Below, in pieces: positions 14,387 to 21,318 of a DNA stretch of 21,539 nt (the first letter of the stretch is position 1; every line of letters starts with the position of its first letter). The DNA comes from Acidobacteriaceae bacterium UBA1795 (GTDB taxonomy: Bacteria > Acidobacteriota > Terriglobia > Terriglobales > Acidobacteriaceae), in NCBI GenBank assembly GCA_002314435.1, contig DCFV01000116.1, forward strand, positions 1-21,539, in the 5' to 3' direction. The position numbers were made by a program, and so were the translations under genes. The notes under the pieces were generated by a model that was not told the origin of the DNA, searched no databases, and was given only the letters and a program-made list of their open reading frames with translations.

Positions 14387-14635
14387 GGGCTCGGTTGCAG
14401 GGGCCGGATTATTGGCCACCAGCTTGGCTACGGTGGGCGACATCTGCGCGCCCACGCCACTCCAGTAGGCGACGCGCTCGTGCTTCAGGGTCACCGAGGC
14501 GGGGTTGGTACGGGGGTTATAGGTGCCCACCACTTCGATGGAACGGCCATTGCGAGCGCGATCCTTTTCGATCACGACGATGCGGTAGTAGGGCTGCTTG
14601 CGGGCGCCAACGCGCGCCAAACGAATCATGACCAC
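14375..14635 (-). CDS. rpsP: 30S ribosomal protein S16
   Basis: An 86-residue S16. MIRLARVGARKQPYYRIVV and DRARNGRSIEVVGTYNPRTN are diagnostic, followed by the YWSGVGAQMSPTVAKLV helix. The start is GTG 14635 (giving MVMIRL...): AAGGA lies about 11 nt upstream of it, whereas the ATG at 14629 would be 17 nt away; either gives a functional protein. It is the first gene of the minus-strand translation locus; ffh, which often precedes rpsP, is not here. A terminator for the upstream esterase stands at 14707-14740, so the rpsP promoter must lie in 14636-14706, where I see no clear -35/-10 pair. Confidence 0.97.
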   Translation of the reverse strand: MVMIRLARVGARKQPYYRIVVIEKDRARNGRSIEVVGTYNPRTNPASVTLKHERVAYWSGVGAQMSPTVAKLVANNPAPATEPAAV

Positions 14636-14706
14636 GGCGATACTGTTCCTTTCAAGTCCAATGCTGTTGCGGTCTTAGGGGGGCGGCTCATTCCGATAGG
14701 CGGCCA

Positions 14707-14740
14707 GCCAAACGAAAGGCCAGACCCGAAAGCCCGGCCT
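14707..14740 (-). terminator. Intrinsic terminator upstream of rpsP, after the esterase gene
   Basis: On the minus strand AGGCCGGGC and GGGTCTGGCCT-like arms (14717-14740) pair over nine positions including two G-U pairs, with the 6-nt loop TTTCGG, followed by TTTCGTTT. It is 132 bp after the stop of the minus-strand esterase gene and isolates rpsP from it. G-U pairing works only for the minus-strand RNA. Confidence 0.6.
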
Positions 14741-14790
14741 GCGCAAGACTCAACACCTAAGTATCGCCGAAAATGAGGCCTCAGGCAAGT

Positions 14791-14841
14791 CGATCGGGCT
14801 CAAGCGCCGGATTTCCGCGTCTCGATCCGCAGGCCCGATCG
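14791..14841. repeat. 9-bp inverted repeat downstream of the esterase gene
   Basis: CGATCGGGC (14791-14799) and GCCCGATCG (14833-14841) are perfect inverted copies with 33 bases between. They lie just past the esterase stop at 14872 and before the terminator. Could fold as a long-loop hairpin in the 3' untranslated RNA or bind a dimeric protein; no function can be assigned. Confidence 0.35.
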
Positions 14842-14871
14842 TCCCCATAGCAATATTCGGCCTTTGAACTG

Positions 14872-15717
14872 TTACCGTTCAGCCGGATACAGGAACTTGA
14901 GCATCGGCCGTACGCGGGCGGCCCAGCTGGCTTCGTCGTGCGAGCCGCCGTGGACGCGCTCAAAGCGCAGCGTCTCGCCGGGGCGCCAGCCGTTGGCCTT
15001 CAGGCGGCGGACCAGATGCTCGGCGTCGCGCAGCGTGCGCGCGCCTTCGCGGTCGCCCACGTCGAGCCACAGCCGAGGCCGCTCCCAAAGTTGCGGTGCG
15101 TGCTCGTTCAGGTAGCCAAGGATGCTCTTGTGATTCCACCAGACGCTGGGCGAGAGGACGGCGAGCCTGCCGAAGTGCAGCGCATGACTCAGCCCCAGAA
15201 ACAGAGTCACCAGACCACCAAGCGACGAACCGCCGAGGCCGGTCGACTCGCGTTCGGTACGCACGCGGTAGCGCTGCGCGATCCACGGCATCAACTCGCG
15301 CGTCAGCAGCAGGCCGTAGCTGTCTGCCTCGCCGCCACCGCGCTCCCAGTCACGTTCGTGGGTGTACTCGGCCACACGGCGGTCGCCGGTGTTGTAGATG
15401 CCGACGATCACCAGCGGCTCCACGTCACCTGCCTCAATCGCTGCATCCGTGTGCTCGCGCATCTGCCAGGTGCGCCCGGCAATGAACGAAGTGCGCGGGT
15501 CGAAAAGGTTCTGTCCGTCGTGCATGTAGAGCACGGGATAGGTTCGCTGGGGCTCGTCGTCGTAGCCCGGCGGCAGGTAAACGATCACGTCGCGCGCGTC
15601 GGGAAGATAGACGCTGCTGAAGCCGCGATGCAGGCGCAGTCGCGGGTGCGGTGTGGTCTCGCCGCTGGCGAGCAACCCGTCGTGCGCGACCGCGCTCTCT
15701 TGTGGTTCCAGATTCAA
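14872..15717 (-). CDS. Alpha/beta-hydrolase of the esterase D / enterochelin esterase-like family
   Basis: A 281-residue cytoplasmic esterase (no signal peptide) of the Putative esterase family. DVIVYLPPGYDDE (43-55) and YPVLYMHDGQNLFD (60-73) are the typical early strands; the nucleophile motif is GGSSLGG (162-168, Ser165), the acid probably Asp219 or Asp222 (LDVGDREG), and the His is His260 (HGGSHDEASW). Relatives include siderophore esterases, S-formylglutathione hydrolases and carbohydrate acyl esterases, so the substrate is open. The frame begins at TTG 15717; GGGAGG lies about 11 nt before it and no ATG or GTG fits better. It is divergent from a second esterase of the same broad fold, 111 bp away. 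Confidence 0.85.
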   Translation of the reverse strand: MNLEPQESAVAHDGLLASGETTPHPRLRLHRGFSSVYLPDARDVIVYLPPGYDDEPQRTYPVLYMHDGQNLFDPRTSFIAGRTWQMREHTDAAIEAGDVEPLVIVGIYNTGDRRVAEYTHERDWERGGGEADSYGLLLTRELMPWIAQRYRVRTERESTGLGGSSLGGLVTLFLGLSHALHFGRLAVLSPSVWWNHKSILGYLNEHAPQLWERPRLWLDVGDREGARTLRDAEHLVRRLKANGWRPGETLRFERVHGGSHDEASWAARVRPMLKFLYPAER

Positions 15718-15828
15718 ATTCTGTGTGGCCTCCCGGAAGGCGTCAGCGCGGCGCCCGTGGCTGTTACAGTATCAGGAAACCGGCGGCTCTCCCAAAGACC
15801 CGGTCCCCGGCAAGCGAGGCACGCACGC

Positions 15829-16539
15829 ATGAATCGCGAGTATCACAAGTGGTATTCGACGCGCCTGGGGCGCGACATGGAAATGCTGGTGTTTGGCCAC
15901 GCGGGTCTGCCCGTGCTGGTGTTTCCCACCTCAGGGGGACGCTTCTTTGAGTTTGAAGATCGCGGCATGATCGCGTCGGTTGCGGATCGCGTTGATGCCG
16001 GGCGTCTGCAGTTCTTCTGCGTTGATTCAGTGGACATGGAGAGCTGGTATAACCGCAACGTGCCGCCACGCTGGCGCATCGCACGGCACGTGCAATACGA
16101 GGACTACCTCATCCATGAAGCGGTGCCGCTGGTCCGTCAGAAGAACCGCAATGCGCACTTTGTTGCGCTGGGCTGCAGCTTCGGTGGCTATCACGCGGCC
16201 AACATCGCCTTTCGCCATCCGGATTTATTTAGCGGCCTGCTATCCATGTCCGGCGCGTTCGACATCTCCAGCTTCCTAGGCGGCTACTACGACCCGGATT
16301 GCTACTTCAACCTGCCGACGCACTATCTGCCGAACCTGAGCGATCCATGGTTCCTCGATCGCATGCGGCAGAATACTTATATTCTGGCCACCGGCTGGGA
16401 CGACCAGTGCCTGGGCCAGAACCAGAACCTGAACCGCGTGCTGAGCGAGAAGGGGATTCCCCACAAGCTCTACACGTGGGACAACTGGAACGCGCACGAC
16501 TGGCCGACATGGCAGCGGCAGATGCGCGAGTACCTTTGA
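15829..16539 (+). CDS. Esterase-like alpha/beta-hydrolase, second of a divergent pair
   Basis: A 236-residue alpha/beta-hydrolase without signal peptide. LVFGHAGLPVLVFPTSGGRFFEFED (20-44) is the first strands and an unusual oxyanion region; the nucleophile is Ser117 in GCSFGGYHA (115-123), the acid probably Asp191 or Asp192 (GWDDQC), and the His is His223 (WNAHDW). It is shorter than the neighbour at 14872 and not close in sequence. GAGG lies ten bases before ATG 15829, and MNREYHKWYST is a natural start. A DinB-family gene follows 38 bp later on the same strand, probably in one operon. Substrate unknown. Confidence 0.83.
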   Translation: MNREYHKWYSTRLGRDMEMLVFGHAGLPVLVFPTSGGRFFEFEDRGMIASVADRVDAGRLQFFCVDSVDMESWYNRNVPPRWRIARHVQYEDYLIHEAVPLVRQKNRNAHFVALGCSFGGYHAANIAFRHPDLFSGLLSMSGAFDISSFLGGYYDPDCYFNLPTHYLPNLSDPWFLDRMRQNTYILATGWDDQCLGQNQNLNRVLSEKGIPHKLYTWDNWNAHDWPTWQRQMREYL

Positions 16540-16577
16540 ACAGCCGTGAACACGGATCACAAAGCGCGGAGCAAGCG

Positions 16578-17060
16578 ATGAGTGACTTGAACCCTTACGC
16601 GAAGTATCTTGACGGCCGGCCACTGGAGCAGATTCTTGGCTCCACGCCTGCTGCTGTGTCGGTGTTGTTGGATGCGATGGGCCCGCAAAAGGCATCTGCC
16701 GCGCCTGCGCCTGGTAAGTGGAGCCCGGCACTGACCGTTGCGCATCTGGCCGACTGCGATCTGGCTTTTGGCTTCCGTCTGCGGCAGACTCTGGCGGAAG
16801 AGGGGCACGTGTTGCAGCCGTTCGATCAGGACCGCTGGGCGGAGACCTATGGCGGCGTCACGGCGGCGCAAGCGCTCGCTGCTTTCACTGCGCTGCGCCA
16901 CTGGAACTTGCTGCTCATCGTGAAAGCGCTGCCTGTGCATGCCGAGAGAACGGTAATGCATCCCGAGCGCGGCACCATGACCTTCCGCACCATTGTGGAA
17001 ACCATGGCCGGCCATGACCTGAACCACCTTGCGCAACTGCGGCATATCGCTGCCAGTTGA
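16578..17060 (+). CDS. DinB-family protein
   Basis: A 160-residue four-helix-bundle protein of the DinB/YfiT superfamily. The metal triad is visible: His56 in TVAHLADCD and His146, His150 in AGHDLNHLAQLRH. APGKWSP (44-50) before the first His is also typical. Members include metal-dependent, thiol-dependent (bacillithiol, mycothiol, glutathione) transferases, but most are uncharacterised. GGAG six bases upstream supports ATG 16578. It sits 38 bp after an esterase gene and 60 bp before bacterioferritin, all on one strand. It is only distantly similar to the frameshifted DinB gene at 9473, so a functional replacement is not implied. Confidence 0.86.
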   Translation: MSDLNPYAKYLDGRPLEQILGSTPAAVSVLLDAMGPQKASAAPAPGKWSPALTVAHLADCDLAFGFRLRQTLAEEGHVLQPFDQDRWAETYGGVTAAQALAAFTALRHWNLLLIVKALPVHAERTVMHPERGTMTFRTIVETMAGHDLNHLAQLRHIAAS

Positions 17061-17083
17061 TGAGTTGGCTGGCGCCTTTTCCG

Positions 17084-17113
17084 TTGCATGCGCCTCTGCG
17101 GCTGTGCCACAAT
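17084..17113 (+). promoter_or_regulatory. Possible bfr promoter, leaderless start
   Basis: TTGCAT (17084-17089) and CACAAT (17108-17113), 18 bp apart, precede the bfr ATG at 17121 by 7 nt. The match is weak at -35 but fits a transcript starting at or next to the ATG. No ribosome binding site is seen. Confidence 0.32.
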
Positions 17114-17120
17114 GCGCCGC

Positions 17121-17591
17121 ATGAAGGGCAACGCGAAGGTTATTGAGCAGCTGAATCACGCGCTCCGCGAGGAGCTGACCGCCATCAACCAGTATTTTGT
17201 GCACGCGGAGATGGCCGAAAACTGGGGCTACGAAAAGCTCTCAAAGTATGTGAAGAAGCAGTCGATCGACGAGATGCGGCACGCGGAATCGCTGATGGAG
17301 CGAATTCTGTTTCTGGACGGCACGCCGCAGATGGAGCCGCTCGCGCTCTCGATCGGGCCGAACGTGAAAGCGATGATCGAGTCGGACCTGAAGCTCGAGG
17401 TGAATGCTGTGGCCATGTACAACGAGGCCATTCGCATCGCGGTCGAGAACAAGGACAATGGTTCGCGTGACCTGTTCGTCCGTTTGCTCAAGGACGAGGA
17501 ACAGCACGTGGACTGGCTTGAAGCGCAGATGCATCAGATCAAGGAACTGGGCTACGAGCGCTACCTGACCACGCAAACCGGCGACGAATAG
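17121..17591 (+). CDS. bfr: Bacterioferritin
   Basis: A 156-residue heme-type ferritin subunit that forms a 24-mer iron-storage shell and detoxifies Fe(II) with peroxide or oxygen. All ferroxidase ligands are present: Glu18 (REELTAINQYF), Glu51 and His54 (DEMRHAE), Glu93 (LKLEVNA), Glu126 and His129 (DEEQHVDWLE). Met52 provides the heme ligand. ATG 17121 is preferred because MKGNAKVIEQLN matches bacterioferritin starts; ATG 17112 would add MRR. No Shine-Dalgarno is present before either, which suggests a leaderless mRNA or weak initiation. A strong 15-bp hairpin follows the stop and a convergent small gene lies beyond. Confidence 0.95.
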   Translation: MKGNAKVIEQLNHALREELTAINQYFVHAEMAENWGYEKLSKYVKKQSIDEMRHAESLMERILFLDGTPQMEPLALSIGPNVKAMIESDLKLEVNAVAMYNEAIRIAVENKDNGSRDLFVRLLKDEEQHVDWLEAQMHQIKELGYERYLTTQTGDE

Positions 17592-17620
17592 AGCGCCACC
17601 GTCATTCCTCGATTGTGGCT

Positions 17621-17655
17621 GGTGTCATCGCCATGGCCAGCATGGCGATGACACC
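17621..17655. repeat. Perfect 15-bp inverted repeat between bfr and the small His-rich gene
   Basis: GGTGTCATCGCCATG (17621-17635) and CATGGCGATGACACC (17641-17655) are exact inverted copies with the 5-nt loop GCCAG; one more C-G and two G-T pairs can extend the stem. It sits between convergent genes (stops at 17591 and 17679). No T-run follows on either strand, so it is not a standard intrinsic terminator, though it may block or stabilise both mRNA ends. Confidence 0.75.
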
Positions 17656-17678
17656 GGTGAACCATGCGCTGTGCGTCG

Positions 17679-17861
17679 CTATTTGGTTTTCATACCGGGT
17701 TGCTTTTTGGCCTGCGCCTTTTGTGCGTCTGGCTGCTCGTCGTGATGGTGCCTCTTGTGGTGCGCAACGGCCTTGGCGATCTCTTCCGGCGTCAGCTTGG
17801 TTTGATTCTCAAAGTGCAGCACATCGCTCGCGACTGAAGAACTGGTCTGGTTTTGTTCCAT
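17679..17861 (-). CDS. Small histidine-rich hypothetical protein
   Basis: A 60-residue protein starting MEQNQTSSSVASDVLHFEN. AAGGAGG stands six bases before ATG 17861, the best ribosome binding site in the window and the main evidence that this short gene is real. The middle reads LTPEEIAKAVAHHKRHHHDEQ, with an HHKRHHHDEQPD cluster suited to metal binding, and the end is Lys/Gln/Ala-rich (KAQAKKQPGMKTK). No signal peptide or membrane helix. Convergent with bfr, so a link to iron or other metals is tempting but unproven. Upstream in-frame starts to 18176 give low-complexity Arg-rich sequence and are rejected. I do not recognise the family. Confidence 0.7.
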   Translation of the reverse strand: MEQNQTSSSVASDVLHFENQTKLTPEEIAKAVAHHKRHHHDEQPDAQKAQAKKQPGMKTK

Positions 17862-18160
17862 TGGTGCCTCCTTGGGTTGGGCAGGAGGGCTCCATCTGTA
17901 ATCTGCACGTTCAGGTCGCAGACGAGTTTCCCGCCGTTCCGGGTGTACATCTTTACCCCGGCGGCTCAATCCTCGTTCGTGGACGGCTGCCTGCGCATTC
18001 CTGCGCTGCTTGGGCCACCCGGAAGAGCGTCGGCGCTTTACGCTGCGCTCCAATCTCAAGGATAGTCCTCTTGCATGCAGTAAACCAGCCCTTGCTGGGG
18101 CGCATTGCTTAAACCGCCACTTTATCGCATCCCCCGGGAACCTTTTCCGCCCGCCCGGGG
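17862..18160. other. Long divergent spacer before the DUF4139 gene
   Basis: The whole gap 17862-18210 is 349 bp and holds no convincing gene. Seen in it: CCAGC-CCTT-GCTGG (a small hairpin near 18086) and CCCCGGG (18132-18138) with CCCGGGG (18154-18160), a 7-bp inverted repeat. It must contain promoters for the small His-rich gene and the DUF4139 gene, but no clear -35/-10 pair stands out. Reading frames across it lack a start with a ribosome binding site. Confidence 0.4.
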
Positions 18161-18206
18161 TCCAAGGAAATAGCATTGCAGTCGGTTCATCATCGAACCT
18201 TGGAGG
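18161..18206 (+). promoter_or_regulatory. Possible ribosome-binding-site switch of the DUF4139 gene
   Basis: TCCAAGG (18161-18167) is complementary to CCTTGGA (18198-18204), which overlaps the GGAGG (18202-18206) used by the GTG start at 18211. A competing stem GGTTC (18184-18188) with GAACC (18195-18199) would free the ribosome site. The two folds share bases and exclude each other. Whether 18161 is transcribed is unknown: a TAGCAT at 18171-18176 could be the -10 box instead. Confidence 0.3.
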
Positions 18207-18210
18207 TCCA

Positions 18211-20436
18211 GTGCGCCTCGTACTCGTTGCGTTCTGCTGTGCCGTCTCCGCTTCGTTCCTCGCAGCTCAGTCTGCCACCCCAGCAAAAGCCCGAACCGCC
18301 GCGCCTGCTGCGCAGCCTACGGCGACGAAGGACCTGCCCGTACGCAAGGTCGTGCTCTACAAAAACGGCGTGGGCTACTTTGAGCACGCGGGCACGGTCA
18401 TGGGTAACCAGCGCGTCGCCATCGACTTCACCTCGCCGCAACTCAACGATGTGTTGCAATCGCTCACCGTGCTCGACCAGGGCGGCGGCCGCATCGGCGG
18501 CGTCAACTACAACTCCACCACGCCGCTGTCCGAGCAATTGAAGACTCTCTCGCTGGGCATGAGCGACGATCCGACTTCGACCGAGCTGTTCCAGGCGTTG
18601 CGCGGTCAACGTGTGGAAGTGACCGGTGCCCCTGGCGGCACCATCAGCGGACGACTGATGTCTATCGAGTCGCGCAGCGTCAAGGAAGGCAGCGGTGACA
18701 GCGGCGCGACGGTCGATAAGTTCTATCTCACGCTGGTGGGCGCGACGGGTGCGGTGCGCGTCATCGAACTGACGCCCGCGTTGAGCGTGCGGCCCGTCGA
18801 CGCCGCGCTGCAGGGTCAACTCGATCGCTATCTCGAACTGCTCTCGACCACACACGCCAGCGGACTGCGGCATCTCACTCTTGATGCGCTGGGGCAGGGA
18901 ACCCGCGAGTTGCGCGTGAGCTACATCAGCGAGGTTCCGGTGTGGAAGGCGACGTATCGCATCGTGTTTCCGCGCGATGCAAAGAGCAACGCAATCGTCC
19001 AGGGCTGGGCCGTAGTGGACAACACCGTAGGCGCGGACTGGGACAACGTGCAGTTGTCGCTCGTCGCCGGCGCGCCGCAGAGCTTCATCCAGCCGCTCTC
19101 GCAGCCGCTCTACGTGAGGCGGCCAGAGGTGCCCATCGCCACCGCGGCAGAGACTACGCCGCAGACGCATGAAGCGGCGGAGCATGTTGTTCATGTGCAG
19201 TCGGAGATGATGAACAATCAGTTGGTGGCCCCGTCTCGGATACCGATGAATGCCAAGGCCATAGGTGGACCAATGAGGATGGTCCCCGGTTCCTCCTCTG
19301 AGACTGTGAGTATAGAAGCGAATGAAGTGAGCCCCGGGTTGGCCGGTTCATCGGGCGGCGTGATGGGCTCCGTCTTTAGCGGCGGTGTCTACCGTCCCAG
19401 CGATGCGCTTCAACAAGGCGATGTCTCCACCAATGCCTTCGACGACTTCTTCGAGTACGCGCTCACCCAGCCGGTCACCATCCACAAGAATGAGTCGGCC
19501 ATGGTGCCCATCCTGCAGCAGGAGTTGCCCGCCGAGCATGTCACGCTGTGGAGCGAGAAGAATCGCAAACCGCTCCGCGCCGTGTGGCTTGAGAACACGT
19601 CGAAGCTCACGCTCGACTCAGGCTCGTTCTCCATCTTTGAGAGCGGCGCGTTCGCCGGCGAGGGACTGCTCGATCCCATCCATCCCGGCGAGAAGCGGCT
19701 GCTCTCATACGCTACCGACCAGGCCGTGAAAGTGCACCGTGGCGGATTTGCCGAGACGCGCACACTGCGCCACATAGCACTGCACAACGGCGTGCTTGTC
19801 GAGACCAACAGCGAAGTTACCGAGAGCAAGTACACGGTTGCGAACGCAGCTGACGAGGCGCGCACGGTGATCGTCGAGCATCCGCGCCGCCCCAACGGCG
19901 AACTCGACTCCGATCTCAAGCCCGCTGAAACCACGGCAATCGCGTACCGCTTCCGCGTTGCAATCGATCCGAATCAGTCCGTCGAATTGAAAGTGGGCGA
20001 GCGTGCCAACTTGTCAGAGACCGTCGTCATCAATCCCAATCTCGACCACACCGCGTTCCTGATTCAAGTGAGCAAGTACACGCCGGAACTCGAAGAAAAG
20101 CTACGCCCGCTCATCGAGGCCGAGACCGCTCTGAGCGATCTGAACCACAAGCTGGCCGACAACCAGCAGCGTCAGAAGACGCTGACCGATGACGAGGCTC
20201 GCGCTCGCGAAAACCTGACCGCGCTCAAGGGCAACGATGCGGCAAAGCGATTTGCGGAGGAGTTGAATCGCGCCGAAGACGATCTGGGAACGGCACGCAA
20301 GGAGCAGGCAGGGCTGGAGCAGCAGCGGGATGCGGCGCGCGCAAAGTTCACGGGCCTGATCGCGCAACTTTCGTTTGAAACGGACCTGAACGTGGTGACG
20401 CAGAGCAACCAACTGGGGAGCGTGCGGCCAAGATAG
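18211..20436 (+). CDS. Exported DUF4139 protein with C-terminal coiled coil
   Basis: A 741-residue protein. The start is GTG 18211: GGAGG lies four bases upstream and the protein then begins MRLVLVAFCCAVSASFLAAQ, a Sec signal peptide; an upstream frame back to 18010 has no such sequence. The mature part opens VRKVVLYKNGVGYFEHAG, then a domain with LTLDALGQGTRELRVSYISE and VPVWKATYRI, and VVDNTVGADWDNVQLSLVAG, all typical of DUF4139/MuiA-like beta-rich proteins. After a Gly/Ser/Met-rich linker comes FEYALTQPVTIHKNESAMVP, also of the family. The C-terminal 110 residues are rich in Glu, Lys and Leu and look like a coiled coil. Function unknown; an envelope or cell-surface role is likely. No partner gene lies beside it. 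Confidence 0.82.
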   Translation: MRLVLVAFCCAVSASFLAAQSATPAKARTAAPAAQPTATKDLPVRKVVLYKNGVGYFEHAGTVMGNQRVAIDFTSPQLNDVLQSLTVLDQGGGRIGGVNYNSTTPLSEQLKTLSLGMSDDPTSTELFQALRGQRVEVTGAPGGTISGRLMSIESRSVKEGSGDSGATVDKFYLTLVGATGAVRVIELTPALSVRPVDAALQGQLDRYLELLSTTHASGLRHLTLDALGQGTRELRVSYISEVPVWKATYRIVFPRDAKSNAIVQGWAVVDNTVGADWDNVQLSLVAGAPQSFIQPLSQPLYVRRPEVPIATAAETTPQTHEAAEHVVHVQSEMMNNQLVAPSRIPMNAKAIGGPMRMVPGSSSETVSIEANEVSPGLAGSSGGVMGSVFSGGVYRPSDALQQGDVSTNAFDDFFEYALTQPVTIHKNESAMVPILQQELPAEHVTLWSEKNRKPLRAVWLENTSKLTLDSGSFSIFESGAFAGEGLLDPIHPGEKRLLSYATDQAVKVHRGGFAETRTLRHIALHNGVLVETNSEVTESKYTVANAADEARTVIVEHPRRPNGELDSDLKPAETTAIAYRFRVAIDPNQSVELKVGERANLSETVVINPNLDHTAFLIQVSKYTPELEEKLRPLIEAETALSDLNHKLADNQQRQKTLTDDEARARENLTALKGNDAAKRFAEELNRAEDDLGTARKEQAGLEQQRDAARAKFTGLIAQLSFETDLNVVTQSNQLGSVRPR

Positions 20437-20470
20437 AAATGCGGCCCCCGCCAGAATAGCGAGGACCGCA
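20430..20470 (-). terminator. Intrinsic terminator of the cytidylate-kinase-like gene
   Basis: 20440-20451 and 20459-20470 form a 12-bp stem with a 7-nt loop. On the minus-strand RNA all pairs form, two of them G-U; on the plus strand these are C-A mismatches. TTTCTATCTT follows on the minus strand, overlapping the last codons of the DUF4139 gene. It thus mainly serves the minus-strand gene. Confidence 0.7.
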
Positions 20471-20485
20471 GACGCGGATTTCCGG

Positions 20486-21106
20486 TCAGCAATTGCCGGT
20501 CATGGCATTGACAATGACGCGAGCCGTGCGTTCCTCATCTTCAGATGAGGAGATCATCAGGTCGTAGAGGTGCAGGTCGTTCCACTCTCTGCCAAAGCGC
20601 TGGCGAAGGTAGAGTGCGCGTTCGCCATCGACGGTGTGGATGCGTTGCTCGATCTTAACGCCGGGCTCGAGACGGGTTCGCAGGCGCTTTACGCGCTCCT
20701 TAAACGGCGCGTAGATGAAGACGTGATAGACATCGCACTGTTTTTGGAGAATGCACTGCGACCCTCGGCCAACGATAACGCAATTGCCGTCGGTGTAGGC
20801 CTGTTCGATGATCTGACGCTGGAGTTCAGCGGCCACGTCGGGGTCGAAGGGCTTTTCCGCTTCAGGTATGACACCACCTGCGAGAGCCGAGGCACGCATC
20901 GCCTGGCGGTTCATGCGCCGGAGCCAGCTCTCGACGTGCTCGTCGTAGGAACTGACTACGCGCGGGTCCACGTGGGCGGTGGCTGCGATGGCATCGATCA
21001 GTTCGCCGTCCAGCAGTTTCCAACCCAGTTTCTCGGCCACGATTCTGGCGATTCGACCTCCGCCGCTTCCAAACTCCCTTGATACGGTCAACACCCGATA
21101 GTTCAC
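20486..21106 (-). CDS. Cytidylate kinase-like family protein
   Basis: A 206-residue P-loop protein of the cytidylate kinase-like family. VSREFGSGGGRIARIVAEKL (8-27) is the phosphate-binding loop with its preceding strand, replacing the GxxGxGK of true kinases; GNCVIVGRGSQCIL (near 107-120) and a Lys/Arg-rich HVFIYAPFKERVKRLRTRLE segment follow, with the family's usual IHTVDGERALYLRQRFGREW. Real cytidylate kinase (Cmk) differs at these sites, so CMP kinase activity should not be assumed. GTG 21106 is preceded by GGAGG five bases upstream. It is divergent from an ATP-grasp-like gene across 212 bp. Confidence 0.85.
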   Translation of the reverse strand: MNYRVLTVSREFGSGGGRIARIVAEKLGWKLLDGELIDAIAATAHVDPRVVSSYDEHVESWLRRMNRQAMRASALAGGVIPEAEKPFDPDVAAELQRQIIEQAYTDGNCVIVGRGSQCILQKQCDVYHVFIYAPFKERVKRLRTRLEPGVKIEQRIHTVDGERALYLRQRFGREWNDLHLYDLMISSSEDEERTARVIVNAMTGNC

Positions 21107-21155
21107 TGGTTCCTCCCGATCTCGTGACGGCCAACAATTTAGTTCCAGCTTGTCC

Positions 21156-21220
21156 TGCCTGCAGTGCTCTGTGACACACTCTTACCCCGCGCACCGCGTA
21201 TCCATGTGCTTCTGCAGGCA
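21156..21220. repeat. 9-bp inverted repeat in a divergent intergenic region
   Basis: TGCCTGCAG (21156-21164) and CTGCAGGCA (21212-21220) are perfect inverted copies, 47 bases apart, between the kinase-like gene and the gene at 21319. Could be a shared operator with looped binding; function unknown. No other notable element in the 212 bp. Confidence 0.35.
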
Positions 21221-21318
21221 CTTCCCCCGGCGCGTGCCTGCCGTACACTGGGGGCAGAAACCCGAGCGCGGCGTCGTTTCGGCTCTTTCCCCGCGCGCTT
21301 CTTTTCCAGGAGGAAGAC

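Noticed and set aside
14938..15828. N-terminal extension of the esterase at 15829
   Set aside because: The upstream frame is the antisense of the divergent esterase gene and carries no family sequence; ATG 15829 has a ribosome binding site.
17862..18176. Longer form of the small His-rich protein
   Set aside because: The added sequence is Arg-rich and lacks a ribosome binding site, whereas ATG 17861 has AAGGAGG at ideal spacing.
18190..19194. 334-codon open frame antisense to the DUF4139 gene
   Set aside because: Arg/His/Leu-rich low-information translation opposite a well-supported gene; typical shadow frame.
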